NCBI GenBank assembly: GCA_009809945.1
Contig: WTPW01000962.1
Span: 72,093 to 136,092, forward strand
Length of the DNA stretch: 64,000 nucleotides
Source: Gigaspora margarita
Lineage: Eukaryota; Glomeromycota; Glomeromycetes; Diversisporales; Gigasporaceae
Direction: 5' to 3'
The notes below the pieces were generated by a model. That model was given only the letters and a program-made list of their open reading frames with translations. It ran no database searches and was not told where the DNA came from. The translations under genes were made by a program, and so were the position numbers. This document shows positions 14,041 through 25,290 of the stretch, in pieces; position 1 is the stretch's first letter, and each line of letters begins with the position of its first letter.

Positions 14041-15671
14041 ATGGCAGACGAAGAATACGAAAGTGTACTGTTAGTATTGCGAGAATGTTATGGTAAATTT
14101 TTGGAGCAAATTATTAAATTTACCAAAGTTAAGGAGGTTCTAGAAGACTAAAAATTAAATATTTTTTATTTTTAGTCTATAAAATTCCACCAAGAACGTC
14201 AAGCAGGGAATACAAGTAAGAACTATTCTCAAATTAATTATCTTAGTAACATCATTCATTTTTAATGAAATAATTCTTTTTAGAGCAGCAGAATGGGGTG
14301 ATATGGAAGCTTTTTTATGGAAAGGTCGATTAAGAATTATAGCTATTGGCGAAAAATGCTTTATTAGATTGGAAGATGGTAATACTGGTATGAACTCGAG
14401 CTCTATTCTTTTTTATACAATTCATTCATTGTGAATTATTTATTTTAATTACTTATATAATTATAAAAATTTAATTTACAAATGTATAACATATTAGGTG
14501 AATTATTTGCACAAAGTCTATATGATCCAGATACTAACTCTCTTGAACCAGTACGTGATTCTTCGAGATACTTTGTTTTACGTATTGAAAATTCTGATGG
14601 TAATGATTTATTTCTTCATGATTGCATTTATTACATAATTTTTTTTTTCTTTTGGAGGGAGGGTATTACGATTACGTGCATACTTAAATTATATACTAGA
14701 TTGTCTTTGTGGGGTTTTGAACAGGAATTACGTAATAAATGTCATCACTTCTTAATAATATCATATATTCTTTTAAAATAAATAAATAATAGCTTTGATC
14801 AATTTGTAACGATAGGTAGACGTGCGCTCATAGGTATAGGGTTTCAAGAACGTTCAGAGGCATTTGATTTTCAAGTAACGTTACAAGATCATCTTAAGTA
14901 AGTATAGATACAATGTCTTGTATCTGTTTCTTTAATTAATAAAATAATGCTAAAGAATTGTTTTTTTTTTAGACATTTAAAAGCAGAGAAAGAGGCGATA
15001 GAACAAGCCAAAATTGCTGCATCAGAACCAAAGAAAGACTATAGTTTAAAAGAGGGTCAAACAATTAGCATTAACCTCAGTCAAGTAAGCTATTCTCCAG
15101 CATTTTATAAAATTTGTTTATCTTTGACATTTAATATTGACTAGTTTTGATTATACATAGAATAAATCAAGACATTCAAAGTCTCAATCAATTGATCATG
15201 TTCCAATATCTGAAGAAACTGGAGGTTAGAAAGAAATATAAAATTTGATTTGTTTAATTAATTAATTCATTAATTCATTATTCATTCATTATTCATTCAT
15301 TATTATTCATTCATTATTCATTCATTATCATTTATTCATTATTATTCATTCATTATTATTTATTCATTATTCATTCATTCATTATTATTTATTCATTATT
15401 ATTTATTCATTATTATTTATTCATTATTCATTCATTAACTTATTTCATAATTTTATTCATTTATTTATTTTGTTAATTAGTTATTCCGCTTTTACCACCA
15501 CCACCATCCGCCGCATTTATTAAACAAAGAAGTCATAGAAGATCTTTATCTCCAAATTTTGATTTTGGAGAATTTAAAGGGTTCGAAGATTCATTTGACA
15601 AAATAAACACTATCAATAATGCAGATAATGTTATTGAAGATTCAAGTAATGAGAAAACTTCTATCCAATAA
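14041..15671 (+). CDS. NECAP-like adaptin-ear-binding coat-associated protein
   Basis: NECAP proteins bind clathrin adaptor AP-2 and regulate endocytic coat assembly. Eight exons: 14041-14092, 14176-14215, 14284-14387, 14498-14599, 14816-14897, 14973-15084, 15161-15224 and 15481-15671. They sum to 747 nt, giving 248 residues. The PH-like NECAP (PHear) domain occupies about 1-150. It opens [15 protein letters not shown] and keeps [48 protein letters not shown] and [20 protein letters not shown], matching the animal order and spacing. The tail has [11 protein letters not shown], the proline run LLPPPPS and the motif FDFGEFKGF, which fits the DFGxF gamma-ear/GGA-ear ligand consensus. The last intron (15225-15480) is filled by an ATTCATT microsatellite. 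The start is the only ATG in frame before the conserved YESVL. The gene is convergent with ARPC5 across 2.5 kb of repeats. Confidence 0.95.
15250..15470. repeat. (ATTCATT)n / (ATTATTC)n microsatellite in the last NECAP intron
   Basis: About 220 bp of imperfect ATTCATT/ATTATTCATT units filling most of the intron between NECAP exons 7 and 8. Both splice signals (gttaga and attag) stand outside the array, so the gene remains readable. Confidence 0.9.
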
Positions 15672-16228
15672 AATATATGATACTGACACCAATTAAATTT
15701 TTTAGCGCCAAAATTTGAATTTTTTTAGATAGTAAATATAACAAAAAATTTGTAACTATAATGTACTGTACTATATAGTTCTATACATAACTCTGACTAT
15801 AACGACATCTGTATAAATTGGCATCGACTTTTTTTTTTTTTTTTGAATTTCAATCCTATATACTTTATATGAAAATGTTTCTGGTTAAACTGACATCTGA
15901 ATATATTTATTAATTTTGTTTTTGGAGTGTCAATATAACCAGGTATGTAGTTCAATGATATTGTATGATATAATAATTAACTTATAAATTTAATACTGTA
16001 ATACAGTATATATATAGCATTCAATATAAAATTTGTCTACGTAAAACATTCTGAAAATTGGTCGTTTTTAAAATTATTGTGATTGGCTAATTTTGTGTAT
16101 CATATGATTTAAAATTAATTAGCCCTAGCCTTCGTACAATTAGTCTTAGCCTCGATGACTTAACTGTTAAGTCCAAACCTATTTTGGACGTCCGAACTCA
16201 TCGCAACATCACATCACATGAAATTAAA

Positions 16229-16417
16229 GTATTTTGAAGTGCGTCACTTACTATTTGTTTTTTGACATTTCTTATTATAAAATCATATAGATAACTTTCT
16301 AACCTATCTTTTCATGGAAAGATGGGTTAGACGTTATCTATATTCTATATGATTTTATAATAAGAAATGTCAGAAAAACAAATAGTAAGTGACGCATTTC
16401 ATAGTTAGTCAAAATAC
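16229..16417. mobile_element. Foldback MITE, about 190 bp
   Basis: Two long arms are inverted copies of each other around 16310. The left arm holds 'gcgtcacttactatttgttt' and the right arm 'aaacaaatagtaagtgacgc'. The outer ends read gtattttga and rc tcaaaatac. Arms are about 85 bp, so it would fold into one hairpin. It has no coding capacity. The superfamily is not assigned because no clear target duplication is seen. Confidence 0.75.
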
Positions 16418-17073
16418 TCTCTAACTTCATAAATTCGCCACAATGAGTTAATTATGTGCTTATGGCTATTGCTACGATTAGTCAATATGTGTGCGGCTTA
16501 ACTCAGTTGTACCTCTAGAATAAATGTTATAGCATCATATATATTCGACAATGAGAGACTTAAATAACAATATTATTTAGAAATAGAAATATTGGTCAAA
16601 AGATTTCATCAATTTTGCCAATTCAACGCCAACTTCACCAATAGTAGTAAAAAATTATTTTTTATTTCATCATCTTTAGTTGGAAATAATGGAAATAATG
16701 GAAAGAAGGCTCATTTTAAATACACTACTGCACTAACGTTAAGAGATTAAATTGCCGATCTTGCTGAGGTTTCGTGTTGTCACATTGGCTTACACACAAT
16801 CATTATGTCGTTACGTTAGTCAATATAAATCTGATTTCATATAATTTACGTCACATTAAATATGAAGGTATCATAAAAATTTACTATTGAATAAAATATA
16901 TTTTGCTTTTTTTTAATATAGTAACAACGTACGTACAATACGTACACACATTTAGATATGTTATTATAAATTAAAAGCGATATAAAAAAGTAATTCCGAA
17001 GAAATAAACTGTTAACTTTAATTTGAGATACCCATTACAAAGTTACCGACTTTTGGCATTTGAATTTTAGTTT

Positions 17074-17108
<35 letters not shown>

Positions 17109-17822
17109 AAATCCTAATGTTTTAGCATTTACTAATTTTGCAATTTCCCATTTGTCATAGGCATATCACATACTTCGATTAGACGGAGATGGAGGCAAAT
17201 TTAGGTTTTATGATTCATTAAAGTTAACGTGAAATTTAGTTACTACAGTAAGAAAGAGTACGTATCAACTACCAGTTTTGTAAATATACCAGATCTCAAT
17301 AATCACCAAATTTGTGACTAATACTAGGTAAATGGCTAACACAAAATATCTCTATATATTCGTAATGTCCTTCGGACAATAAGTTAAAATTTATATAATA
17401 GCTAAAGCAGATTGTAGGATTAGATGTCACCTAAAGAGTAATGTATACCTAATAACCAATAGTTGTAAATGTAAATTTATACGTATAAAATTATACACCG
17501 TGAGGCGGTGTTGTTATAGCGTTAAATCCAACGTTTTTAATTAGCTCTAGCCTTTGTCTAATTAGCCTTGGCCTTAAGTCCACTTAGCCTTAGCCTTAAC
17601 CTTAAGTCAAATTAACCCAAAGATTATTTTTGGACTTATGTCCAATTAGCCATGTTTAATTAGCCAGTCAAATTAAACACGCCCAATAACAAACAGTCAT
17701 ATTTGCACTATTTACCGTAGACTCGGCTATTAAGCAAGTGTCGAATGTACACATTTTATAGAAGACTCTCACTTAGCTCTAAGTCTAGATGATGGGCAGC
17801 ACATATAATTTATATGTGCAGC

Positions 17823-18018
17823 TAGTGATTTGAACCGGTTGGGAACCGAGTAGCCGGTTAAGTAAATTCTTAATCGGTTGACCGGTACAACCGGTTGAGA
17901 ATCGACAGGATCTATATAGTATTAGGGGTCCGAGAATTTCCAAAGATAAAGAAATATTTCGGTTCTCTCTCTCTCCGGTTAACCCATTAAGGAAGTTTTT
18001 CTAGGTTCAAATCACTAC
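17823..18018. mobile_element. hAT-like MITE with TAGTGATTTGAAC ends (copy 1)
   Basis: Opens TAGTGATTTGAACCGGTT and closes GTTCAAATCACTA, with CCGGTT-rich sequence between. A second copy with a perfect 8-bp target duplication lies at 58673-59010, which supports hAT membership. Flanks here do not show a matching duplication, so this copy is older or its edges have changed. Confidence 0.65.
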
Positions 18019-18187
18019 GTATAATATAGAAAGGGTGTTTCGGTGCACTTATGGAGTTTGTTCTTTATTAAATTAAACTTCATCAAATTAATAGGATATA
18101 TAAGATAAATTGGATGAATATAAACTGTATTAGAATCGAACAACTGAATAAATATTTATTTATAATCAAAAGTTTCTAGTGGAGAAT

Positions 18188-18908
18188 TCACACGGTTCTT
18201 CGATCTGTGGTTACTCGTACAATACATCCAACACCTGCGACTTCAGTAAGCTACAAAAAAACAGTATATCGTAAGCAATCATTGACACTATCTCAAAATT
18301 AACCTCAAAATTGACCTACTTTTTCATGCCAATTCAAAAGCACAGCTGAATTATATAATTCTGGTGATGCCATTCCGCGATAAATATATTTCATCAAAAC
18401 GTCTTGTTGTTCTAATGTTAGATTTTTAACTATTGATGGAATATCAGTTGCTTTAATAGAGTTAAGAACCTCCATAACAATTTTTGTATTTTGATCCTAT
18501 CGAAAAAAAATATATTATTTAGAATTAGTATAATGCAGTTTTTTTTTTTCCTCTTGATTTATCAGTGAATTCTAACCTTTGCATCAGTTGTATTTGAGCC
18601 ATATGGTGGATTTTCTATGGCTGTTGTTAATGCCTTTTCGGTATTACCTCTATAAACCGAAAAAAAAAAACTGTCATATATTAAAACAATCATTTTTATT
18701 ACATTTGATTAAGCTTCAAAATACACCATAAAACTTTCAAATAATTCGAATACCTTGTTAAAAAGTTTCTAACATCAACTCCTTTCGCCTGAACATTTTT
18801 TAGCGCCACATCCGGTTCAACTTCTGAACCACCTGCGAACGTAAATAGATCTTTTTGAAATAACTGGTCTTCATCTAAGATATCAACATCAGTGCTACGA
18901 TAAGACAT
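18188..18908 (-). CDS. ARPC5: Actin-related protein 2/3 complex subunit 5 (p16-Arc)
   Basis: Subunit of the Arp2/3 complex that nucleates branched actin at endocytic patches. Four exons in transcription order: 18908-18754, 18649-18577, 18496-18320 and 18250-18188. They sum to 468 nt, giving 155 residues against about 151 in animals. It starts MSYRSTDVDILDED. Conserved blocks are ALTTAIENPPYGSNTTDAKD, LMKYIYRGMASPELYNSAVL, LLNWHEK and the C-terminal GCIVRVTTDRRTV, all matching animal ARPC5 in order. Its start lies 201 bp from the divergent phosducin-like gene, so the two probably share a bidirectional promoter. Confidence 0.96.
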
Positions 18909-19109
18909 TCTTATATCGCAAAAAACGTCTTTGGAAGAGAAATTAGAAACTTTATGTGATTGGATGAACTAAATGCACTCACGTGAACATTTACTGGAAA
19001 ATTATTTGATTTGCATAGAGAAGTTGTATTAAAATCCCATTGATTGGTTAGCGCAGGTGGCTTATCTCCCTGCTTTAGTGAACGGCGATAAGAATTGTTT
19101 AAATTTTTG
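18909..19109. promoter_or_regulatory. Shared ARPC5 / PDCL divergent promoter region
   Basis: A spacer of 201 bp separates the two divergent start codons and must contain both promoters and 5' UTRs. It is less A+T-rich than neighbouring spacers and has a CCAAT-like word (cccattgattgg, about 19036). No exact site is proven. Confidence 0.5.
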
Positions 19110-19729
19110 ATGGACCCATTAGTTGAAAATTTATTGAAAACTTCTCTGGATGACGAAGATCCAGCAAGGTCACCGCATCATTCAGACATTTCTGATGAAG
19201 ATTCTTCCAAAATAGATAACAGCTATGATTATGAAGTAAATAACGGCTTTGATTTATATGCAACCCCAGTTTTGTTTTTATACTTGTAACAAATTTTTAA
19301 ACCCATTCTATTAGTCGTACTCCCTGTTGCAACATGGTGGTCGTCAAACAGGTCCAAAAGGTGTTTTAGCTGATCATGAATATCATAAGCAATATACACA
19401 ACAACAAAAGTTTGCCTCAATAGCCGCATATAATGAACGTATGTTGTCAAAAGCTTTAACAACTACAACATATCGTGAAGATGAATTAAATAAAGCTCTA
19501 GAGGAAGATTTAAAAGATTTAGAAAATATTAGTTCTGATGAAGAAGAGAAAGAAGCACTGATAAAATACCGAGAACAAAGATTAAAAGAAATTAAGGAAA
19601 ATGAAAATCAGAAATTAAATAGAAAAAGATATGGAACTCTAAGAGAAATATCTTCAAATCAATATGTTAATGCTATAGATAATGAAGCTCCAGATGTCTG
19701 TGTAGTTATACATTTATATGACAATGTAT

Positions 19730-19788
<59 letters not shown>

Positions 19789-20159
19789 ACCAACATAATT
19801 AACCTAGTTCTATTTTCAATCAAAAGTCGAATCCCCAGTGTAGACTCTTAAATGAATGTTTGACTCATCTAGCTAGAAAATTTATTCATTCAAAATTCCT
19901 ACGAATTCTGGCTCATGATTTAGATTTTGATCCAATTGGCCTTCCAGCCTTGCTAGTTTATAAAAATGGAAACTTAATTGCAAACTTAGTTAAGATTACT
20001 GACGAAATTGGTGAAACGAATTTTGATTCTGATACTGTTGAAGAAATTTTATTAAGGTTTGTTTTTCCATTTATTTAGAAAAGTTCTCCATTACCTTATA
20101 TTGAAATTTTACTCTTCAGGTATAATGCATTGAATGTAACTGAAAGTATCGGTGAATAA
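19110..20159 (+). CDS. Phosducin-like protein (PhLP1/PDCL type)
   Basis: Phosducin-like proteins assist CCT/TRiC in folding Gbeta and assembling Gbeta-gamma. Four exons: 19110-19235, 19315-19725, 19827-20056 and 20120-20159. They sum to 807 nt, giving 268 residues. The acidic N-terminus (MDPLVENLLKTSLDDEDPAR) is followed by the family helix motif QTGPKGVLADHEYHKQY and a charged coiled coil. Then comes a thioredoxin-like domain opening YGTLREISSNQYVNAIDNEA and APDVCVVIHLYDN, with NECLTHLAR and GLPALLVYKNGNLIANLV further on. The TGPKGV motif favours PhLP1 over PhLP2/3. Intron 2 holds a pure T run of about 56 bases. An in-frame TTG lies 15 nt upstream, but the ATG at 19110 is preferred. Confidence 0.92.
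19732..19787. repeat. Poly(T) tract in intron 2 of the phosducin-like gene
   Basis: About 56 consecutive T directly after the donor (gtatg) of exon 2. It acts as a very long pyrimidine tract upstream of the acceptor at 19826. It is a likely site of length variation and sequencing error. Confidence 0.9.
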
Positions 20160-22011
20160 GGTATGGTTTGTTATTAAGAATGGAGGGTGTTATTTATTCT
20201 GTGTTATATACCGGCATATACCATAGCACATACCATTAGCATCCAACTTAATAAACTTATTTATTTTGTATATACCGGTATATGACATATTATTACCAAT
20301 AACTGCTTTTTGATTCTGGTAACGGTAAGTCTAAATGATAATACATTATTTTTTTTACCTTAAATTAATTTAATATTTACGAGATTGAATTTTTTACATA
20401 AAGAGATTTGTGCCGATAATAATATTCATATGTGGTTTATGTATTATTAGTCTGTCAATATTTAATTCTATAAATTCTTTTGATTCGTTATTTAAATATT
20501 GTCAAAGTTATTTATTTTCATAATATCGTACGTAGAAATTTTAATTAATTGTATGTATACAGTATCTTGAACCAATATCAATTATGATACTGGAAATTTA
20601 CATATACCATGATTTTCTGCGGTGACTAAAACCAGTTATATATTGATTCGTAGTTTCTGTAATATATAGTAAAGATTGTATTTTTGTAAAAAAAAAAGTT
20701 ATATTTCTACGCAAAAAAGCACAAAACTCTGTTTCTGCACAAAAAAAAAAACAAAATAAAAATAGAAATAGAAAATTTAATATAAAAGTGTTATTATAAC
20801 TGTATAATAATATAATGTATATACAGTACTTATTTTAGATAAATATCATTTGTCGCGGCTGAAGTTGGAAATTAGAAACCTCGATATAAAAATATACCCT
20901 AAATTCTAACCTAACTATTAAAAACAAAGCCAAAAAAACAATGTCGACATCCCACTTCAGCCGCGACAGACTATATATCAAAATGTACTTTTTTAATACG
21001 TATACCTGTTGTATACTAATTAAGCTTATTTAAAACTATATATAAATATATATATATATATATATACTTATGATATAATAAAATATATATTATTAAATTA
21101 TAAATATATACTGTATTATACTGTATATCTTTATTATACTATATCTGATATACTATCAGCTATATATATATACAATATATAATGCTAATAATTTATCTTA
21201 TTAATAAAAACTAATACAATTTTAAAAATACAGTACAGCAGTAACTTTTAAAATCTATTTAACAATTTTATAGACTATTAGTTTTTTGAAAACTATAGTT
21301 AAAAACCTCGATAAAATCACTATTTTGAAAAATAAGAATTTAGGTAATTATAAAAAAAATTTGTAATTATACTGTATTAAGATTAAAATTTTGTAACAGA
21401 TGAAAAGTTAAAAAGATACAGTATACAGTATACCCGGTATATACAGTATTACTGTATGTGTACAGTAATCACGTACCGGTAAATGATATATACTCTCTTT
21501 TTTGACTACAGTATACAATATAGCTATTTAGCTATTTATAATACAATACCGTATATACCATCAAATATCATTCATATTGCTTTTTACAAAATTCCGGACA
21601 GTAGATTAAAAGATAAATATTTTTTTTTTTGTTATATAAATTATACTTTAAAGAAACATTATATAAAATTTTAAATATACATTAAGTATTCCATTGTTTC
21701 TGTTAATATCAATATACATACTGTAATAAAATGACGAATGCATACATGCCAATGTTATGTATTACCATCGGTTGTACAACTGAGTGAGTGATGATGAAAA
21801 ATCAATCGTTAATTGGAGGATTTAAACGATGACGTTTCCGGTCAAATTCATCAAGAATCATATTTTTGCCTCCCAAACTTAAATTGAAATAGTCGCAGTT
21901 TACGCTCGGCTAATTTTTTATTTTAATAAATTTCTCTAAAAGATTATTAACATCTGTGAGGTTCGAGAAATAAAGCTGAGACTGAAAGAAGCTTTAAAAA
22001 AAAAATAAAAG
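20160..22011. other. Intergenic region between PDCL and POM33
   Basis: 1.85 kb of A+T-rich DNA. It holds a (TA)n tract near 21046-21066, many 'tacagtat' words and one short MITE (20851-20967). Otherwise I see no ORF or RNA gene. The POM33 promoter must lie in the last few hundred bases. Confidence 0.5.
20851..20967. mobile_element. Short MITE with TGTCGCGGCTGAAGT ends
   Basis: 117 bp. The left end TGTCGCGGCTGAAGT and right end ACTTCAGCCGCGACA are perfect inverted repeats, strikingly GC-rich for the surroundings. It has no coding capacity. The superfamily is unassigned. Confidence 0.75.
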
Positions 22012-23520
22012 ATGGCACAGCCTCTCGCAAATCGTGTTGGTACACTTATTCAGGTATGTTGTTCAGTCTTAGTTGCGTTCAAGTTATTACGCGAGCGGTT
22101 ATGCTATCGTTTGTGTTGCACAAGGTCATGGTTATTCACATTTTCTTTACTTATTTACTTCTTTACCTTAGCACCCTCAATTCATTTGGTGGTGTGGTCA
22201 TTGTCTCGTATTTACCTGTTTTGCTATTCATTTATCTTACTGGATCACTTTTCGTGCTAATGAAGGTGCTAGTTATTATTACACTGCCTATTTGGGCGCA
22301 ATGTTGAGTTATGGTGTCGTGATTTATAAATCATTTGGTGTAAGTTTTTTTATTGCAAAATTACTACTGGTCCCTGTTTTATTGACTTGGTGAATAGTAC
22401 CACACGTATGATATCCGTCAACTCGATACCTTGGATTGAATAATTACTCGTTAGTTTATAAAATATTATTTCGATCTTCTATTTTGATGAAAACTATTCA
22501 CTTTTAACATGGATTAATTTCAATCTTACAATATATTTTGGCTAAAAATTGCTCGATTAGTCCTTTATTTTATATATTTTATAGTAGATCTTGTTAAAAG
22601 TTTTATTGACCTTAGAAATTGTGCTAACTATATTCTGACTATACAATCAAATAACAGACACCAGCACCAACTTGGGAATACTTTCAAAAAATTAACAGAG
22701 ATGAAAATGTGTTTTATCTTGTGTTGGCATGTGTGTGGTTTATGAATGCGCCAGTATTTGGTATGTGGATGTGTCCTTTGACTTTATATAATTAATACGT
22801 GGTGTAACATTGTAATTACTGCATTTAACATTCTAGTAATTTAAATTTATATATTCTTATTCCTTTAATTTATATAGCTACACTTTTACCTTATGCCACT
22901 TTTTCATTGTTTCATTTGATTACATATATACGGCAAAATATCATCCCAACATGTTTCCCATCGACTGTTCCTGGCCCCTCTTCTTCACATTCATCATCAG
23001 CTTCTTCTTATGAAAATTACGCAGTAAATGCTTCAAAGTTCATTCAAAGTTGGGTTCACAAAAATTATGACAAGGCAATGAGAACTGTTAGTTTTGTTGA
23101 GGTTGTTGTTATTACTAACGTGTTAATTTGGAATGTTTTAACGTAAGTATTCTTTTTTTTTTTTTTTCCTGTTCTTACTATAAAACATTCATTCTACGAT
23201 GCTTAAATTATATTTATTCATTTGTCAGTTTTCATCTAAGGTTTTTCACTTTATTTGTGTATTTCATATTCCTTCGTATGCGATATCATATGAATTCATA
23301 CACGCAGCAAGCATTTTCGGATGTAGCTCGATTTTTAGATGGATTGTTATTACCTTCAGCAAATCATAGTATTCATCCTTATGTCACAAATTTGTACCGA
23401 CAGGCCAAATCTGCAGTTATTTGGGCTGGTCAGTTTCAACCACAATCTGGCCGTTTTAATCCACAAACTTCAAATCCGCAATCCGCTCGTTTCCAGTCAC
23501 GAGCTGGAAATACGCAATGA
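22012..23520 (+). CDS. TMEM33 / Pom33 family membrane protein
   Basis: Members are multi-pass ER and nuclear-envelope proteins; yeast Pom33/Per33 help distribute and assemble nuclear pores. Five exons: 22012-22053, 22172-22339, 22658-22760, 22878-23142 and 23229-23520. They sum to 870 nt, giving 289 residues. It starts MAQPLANRVGTLIQ. Hydrophobic segments include FIWWCGHCLVFTCFAIHLSY, the AYLGAMLSYGVVIYKSFG region, VFYLVLACVWFMNAPVF, TLLPYATFSLFHLITYIRQN and a segment around VVVITNVLIWNVLT into FFTLFVYFIFLRMRYHMNSY. The TLLPYATFSLFHLITY block matches the 'FPVLLFSLLHAATY' block of TMEM33. A Ser-rich loop follows residue about 120, and a Q/N/S-rich cytosolic tail ends in GNTQ. Confidence 0.88.
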
Positions 23521-24584
23521 AAGCGTACACGGATAATAATGAAAAAAAAAAAAATTTGACTAAAGCTAATTTCAGCTTAACCGGTCGATTTTTTTCAAAA
23601 TCGGCAGATCGATTTCTTTATAATAATAATTCACGCATAAGCTTTTGATCATTAAAAAAAGTTGTTGTTTGTATATTTATTGTGTCATTCTTTGTTGTAA
23701 TATCAAATATACTTATATATCATTAGAGATATAGTGATGTATTCAAATGGGTAGCTATTTTTGTACATGGATCGAAATAAATAACGTTTTAAGATGTATA
23801 TTAATAATGTGATTAGAGCTCCGAGTAGGTTAGGTTAGGTCCTGTTCAACTGACCACCCCCAATTCAATAATGGTAGATTTTAGTAGAGTTTATATTTTG
23901 AATCGAGGTTCCAAATTTCAGTATTAATTAAGCTATGATGATTATTATTATTGTTTTAATTCTCAAAAATTTCAACTATATAAAGTGATTGTAGGTAGTT
24001 AAGAAAAAAATCAATTGTAACTCCGTGAACCATTGATTCTAATTCTAATGATTTATATACTATATTCGATTCGTCTCATCAAGACAAATTGAATAGTAAT
24101 CGTTCGATTCTAATCACGAGGTCACGAGATATTAACGTGCTACTTAAAATTAAAAAGGTATTGTGGCGCACCTGCAAATCTTCGTCATAATTACGTAATT
24201 TTACCGCCATTCGTGACGAATCCATTGAATCACACGTATGCCAGAATTGGTACTGCACTATATTAACCTATACCCACATATAAAATATAGTATATATAAT
24301 ACGTATATATACAGTATATAGTTAATTAAAGTTTAATTTTTATAAGTAAAGTTATAATAATAAAATGTTTTTATATTGTATAAACTACAATATTGTATTG
24401 AGAACTATAAGTCTAGAACTAATATTTAAAAAAGAGTTTTTTTGATTAAAAATTTTTTAAATTTTCTGTATTAACTTATATAAGTAACTTAAATTTTTTT
24501 TATTTATATAGTAGTGATTAGGCTAAAACTAAATGATAATTAAATATTTTTTTAACTTTAGCAATTTTGTTTTTATTGATCTTT
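23521..24584. other. Intergenic, end of the gene-dense block
   Basis: Downstream of POM33. Contains the word aggttaggttaggt near 23829 and otherwise A+T-rich sequence. No gene seen. Confidence 0.5.
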
Positions 24585-24688
24585 GGGCTGATAGCATAGC
24601 AGTTATGCTTTGAGGTTGCAAATCAAAAGATTACTAGCTCAATTCCTTCCAAAGGTAAATAATGGTTATTACCTGATTAGATTGAAGG
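24585..24688 (+). mobile_element. tRNA-derived SINE head (copy 1, interrupted)
   Basis: Opens GGGCTGATAGCATAGCAG, with an A-box-like TAGCATAGCAG and, about 40 bp on, a B-box-like AGCTCAATTCC, the internal RNA polymerase III promoter layout. It matches the better copy at 38008. The TA-type MITE at 24691 follows directly, so the SINE seems cut by that insertion. Confidence 0.6.
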
Positions 24689-24690
24689 TA

Positions 24691-24864
24691 CAGTCGACTC
24701 CCGCAATAGTCACATCTCGCTATAGTCACAATCGCGCTATAGTCACCTTAATTTTATTTATCTGATCATATAAACTATATAAATTCTTTCTCGCTTTAGT
24801 CACAATTTCGCAATAGGCCCATAAAATGCTGATTTTAGCATGTGACTATTGCGGGAGTTGACTG
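24691..24864. mobile_element. TA-type (Tc1/mariner-pogo) MITE, 174 bp
   Basis: Ends CAGTCGACTCCCGCAATAGT and rc ACTATTGCGGGAGTTGACTG, flanked on both sides by TA (24689-24690, 24865-24866). Internal copies of 'ctatagtcac' repeat the terminal motif. It has no transposase. Confidence 0.85.
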
Positions 24865-24866
24865 TA

Positions 24867-25046
24867 GTGGCTTGAAATATGGGCAAGGTTGTGGGGTTCT
24901 TTTAAAAATCTAGACACTTTTGCGGTAACATAACCATCACATGGTATGGTATAATTCAGATTAACTTTTTGGTTTTAGATTAAGATTAAAATTAGTATTC
25001 ATATATATAAACTTAAAAGGCCATTATCTATATGTAAAATTGCGTT
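24867..25046. other. Short spacer left of the virus-like element
   Basis: A+T-rich sequence with no feature of its own. It ends at the left 70-bp direct repeat. Confidence 0.4.
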
Positions 25047-25116
25047 TATTTATTTGTATTATTCAACTGTTTATTATCCAACTGACATAAGGCAAGTATG
25101 GAATAATGCAATACAG
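25047..25116 (+). repeat. Left 70-bp direct repeat with two iteron-like 12-mers
   Basis: Matches 33772-33841 at 69 of 70 positions, ending ...GGAATAATGCAATACAG in both. Inside are two 12-mers, ATTATTCAACTG (25058-25069) and ATTATCCAACTG (25073-25084), spaced 15 bp. CRESS Rep proteins bind such iterons beside the origin hairpin. Here a hairpin follows within 10 bp of the repeat. Confidence 0.85.
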
Positions 25117-25117
25117 T

Positions 25118-25175
25118 GCGTCTCGTGCGCAGCACGATACTTGCTAATTGCATTGGCACTCGCTTCGCAATGCAG
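25118..25175. promoter_or_regulatory. Hairpin pair next to the left direct repeat (candidate replication origin)
   Basis: TCGTGC-gca-GCACGA near 25124-25138 is a 6-bp stem with a 3-base loop. TGCATTG...CAATGCA near 25149-25174 is a 7-bp stem with a longer loop. They stand immediately after the iteron-bearing repeat. I do not see the classic NANTATTAC nonanucleotide, so the origin assignment is inference. Confidence 0.45.
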
Positions 25176-25290
25176 GTTTAATCCAATAGCCAATCAATTT
25201 TAACTTTATTGAGCCAATAAAAATATGAAGAGTATATTCGATAAATTTGTAAACAATAACCAATAAGATATAAATATGATTATAAAAATT

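Larger units (their letters stand above)
15672..18187. other. Convergent intergenic region with MITE remnants
   Basis: Between the NECAP and ARPC5 stops. Besides the foldback MITE and hAT-type repeat listed separately, it holds a T30 run at 17078-17107 and two direct copies of a sequence with repeated 'ttagcctt' words (about 16115-16200 and 17530-17670). No ORF or RNA gene is supported. Confidence 0.5.

Noticed and set aside
22056-22307. A hydrophobic 83-residue plus-strand frame across the first POM33 intron and exon 2
   Set aside because: It reads through the intron in a frame different from the conserved one. POM33 exon 2 explains the sequence.
23829-23843. aggttaggttaggt, telomere-like
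   Set aside because: Only about two units, interstitial and in a gene-flanking region. No array.
24585-24660. A genuine tRNA gene
   Set aside because: Only A- and B-box-like sequences are recognisable. The arms do not pair as a full cloverleaf and a related copy has a long non-tRNA body, so a SINE fits better.
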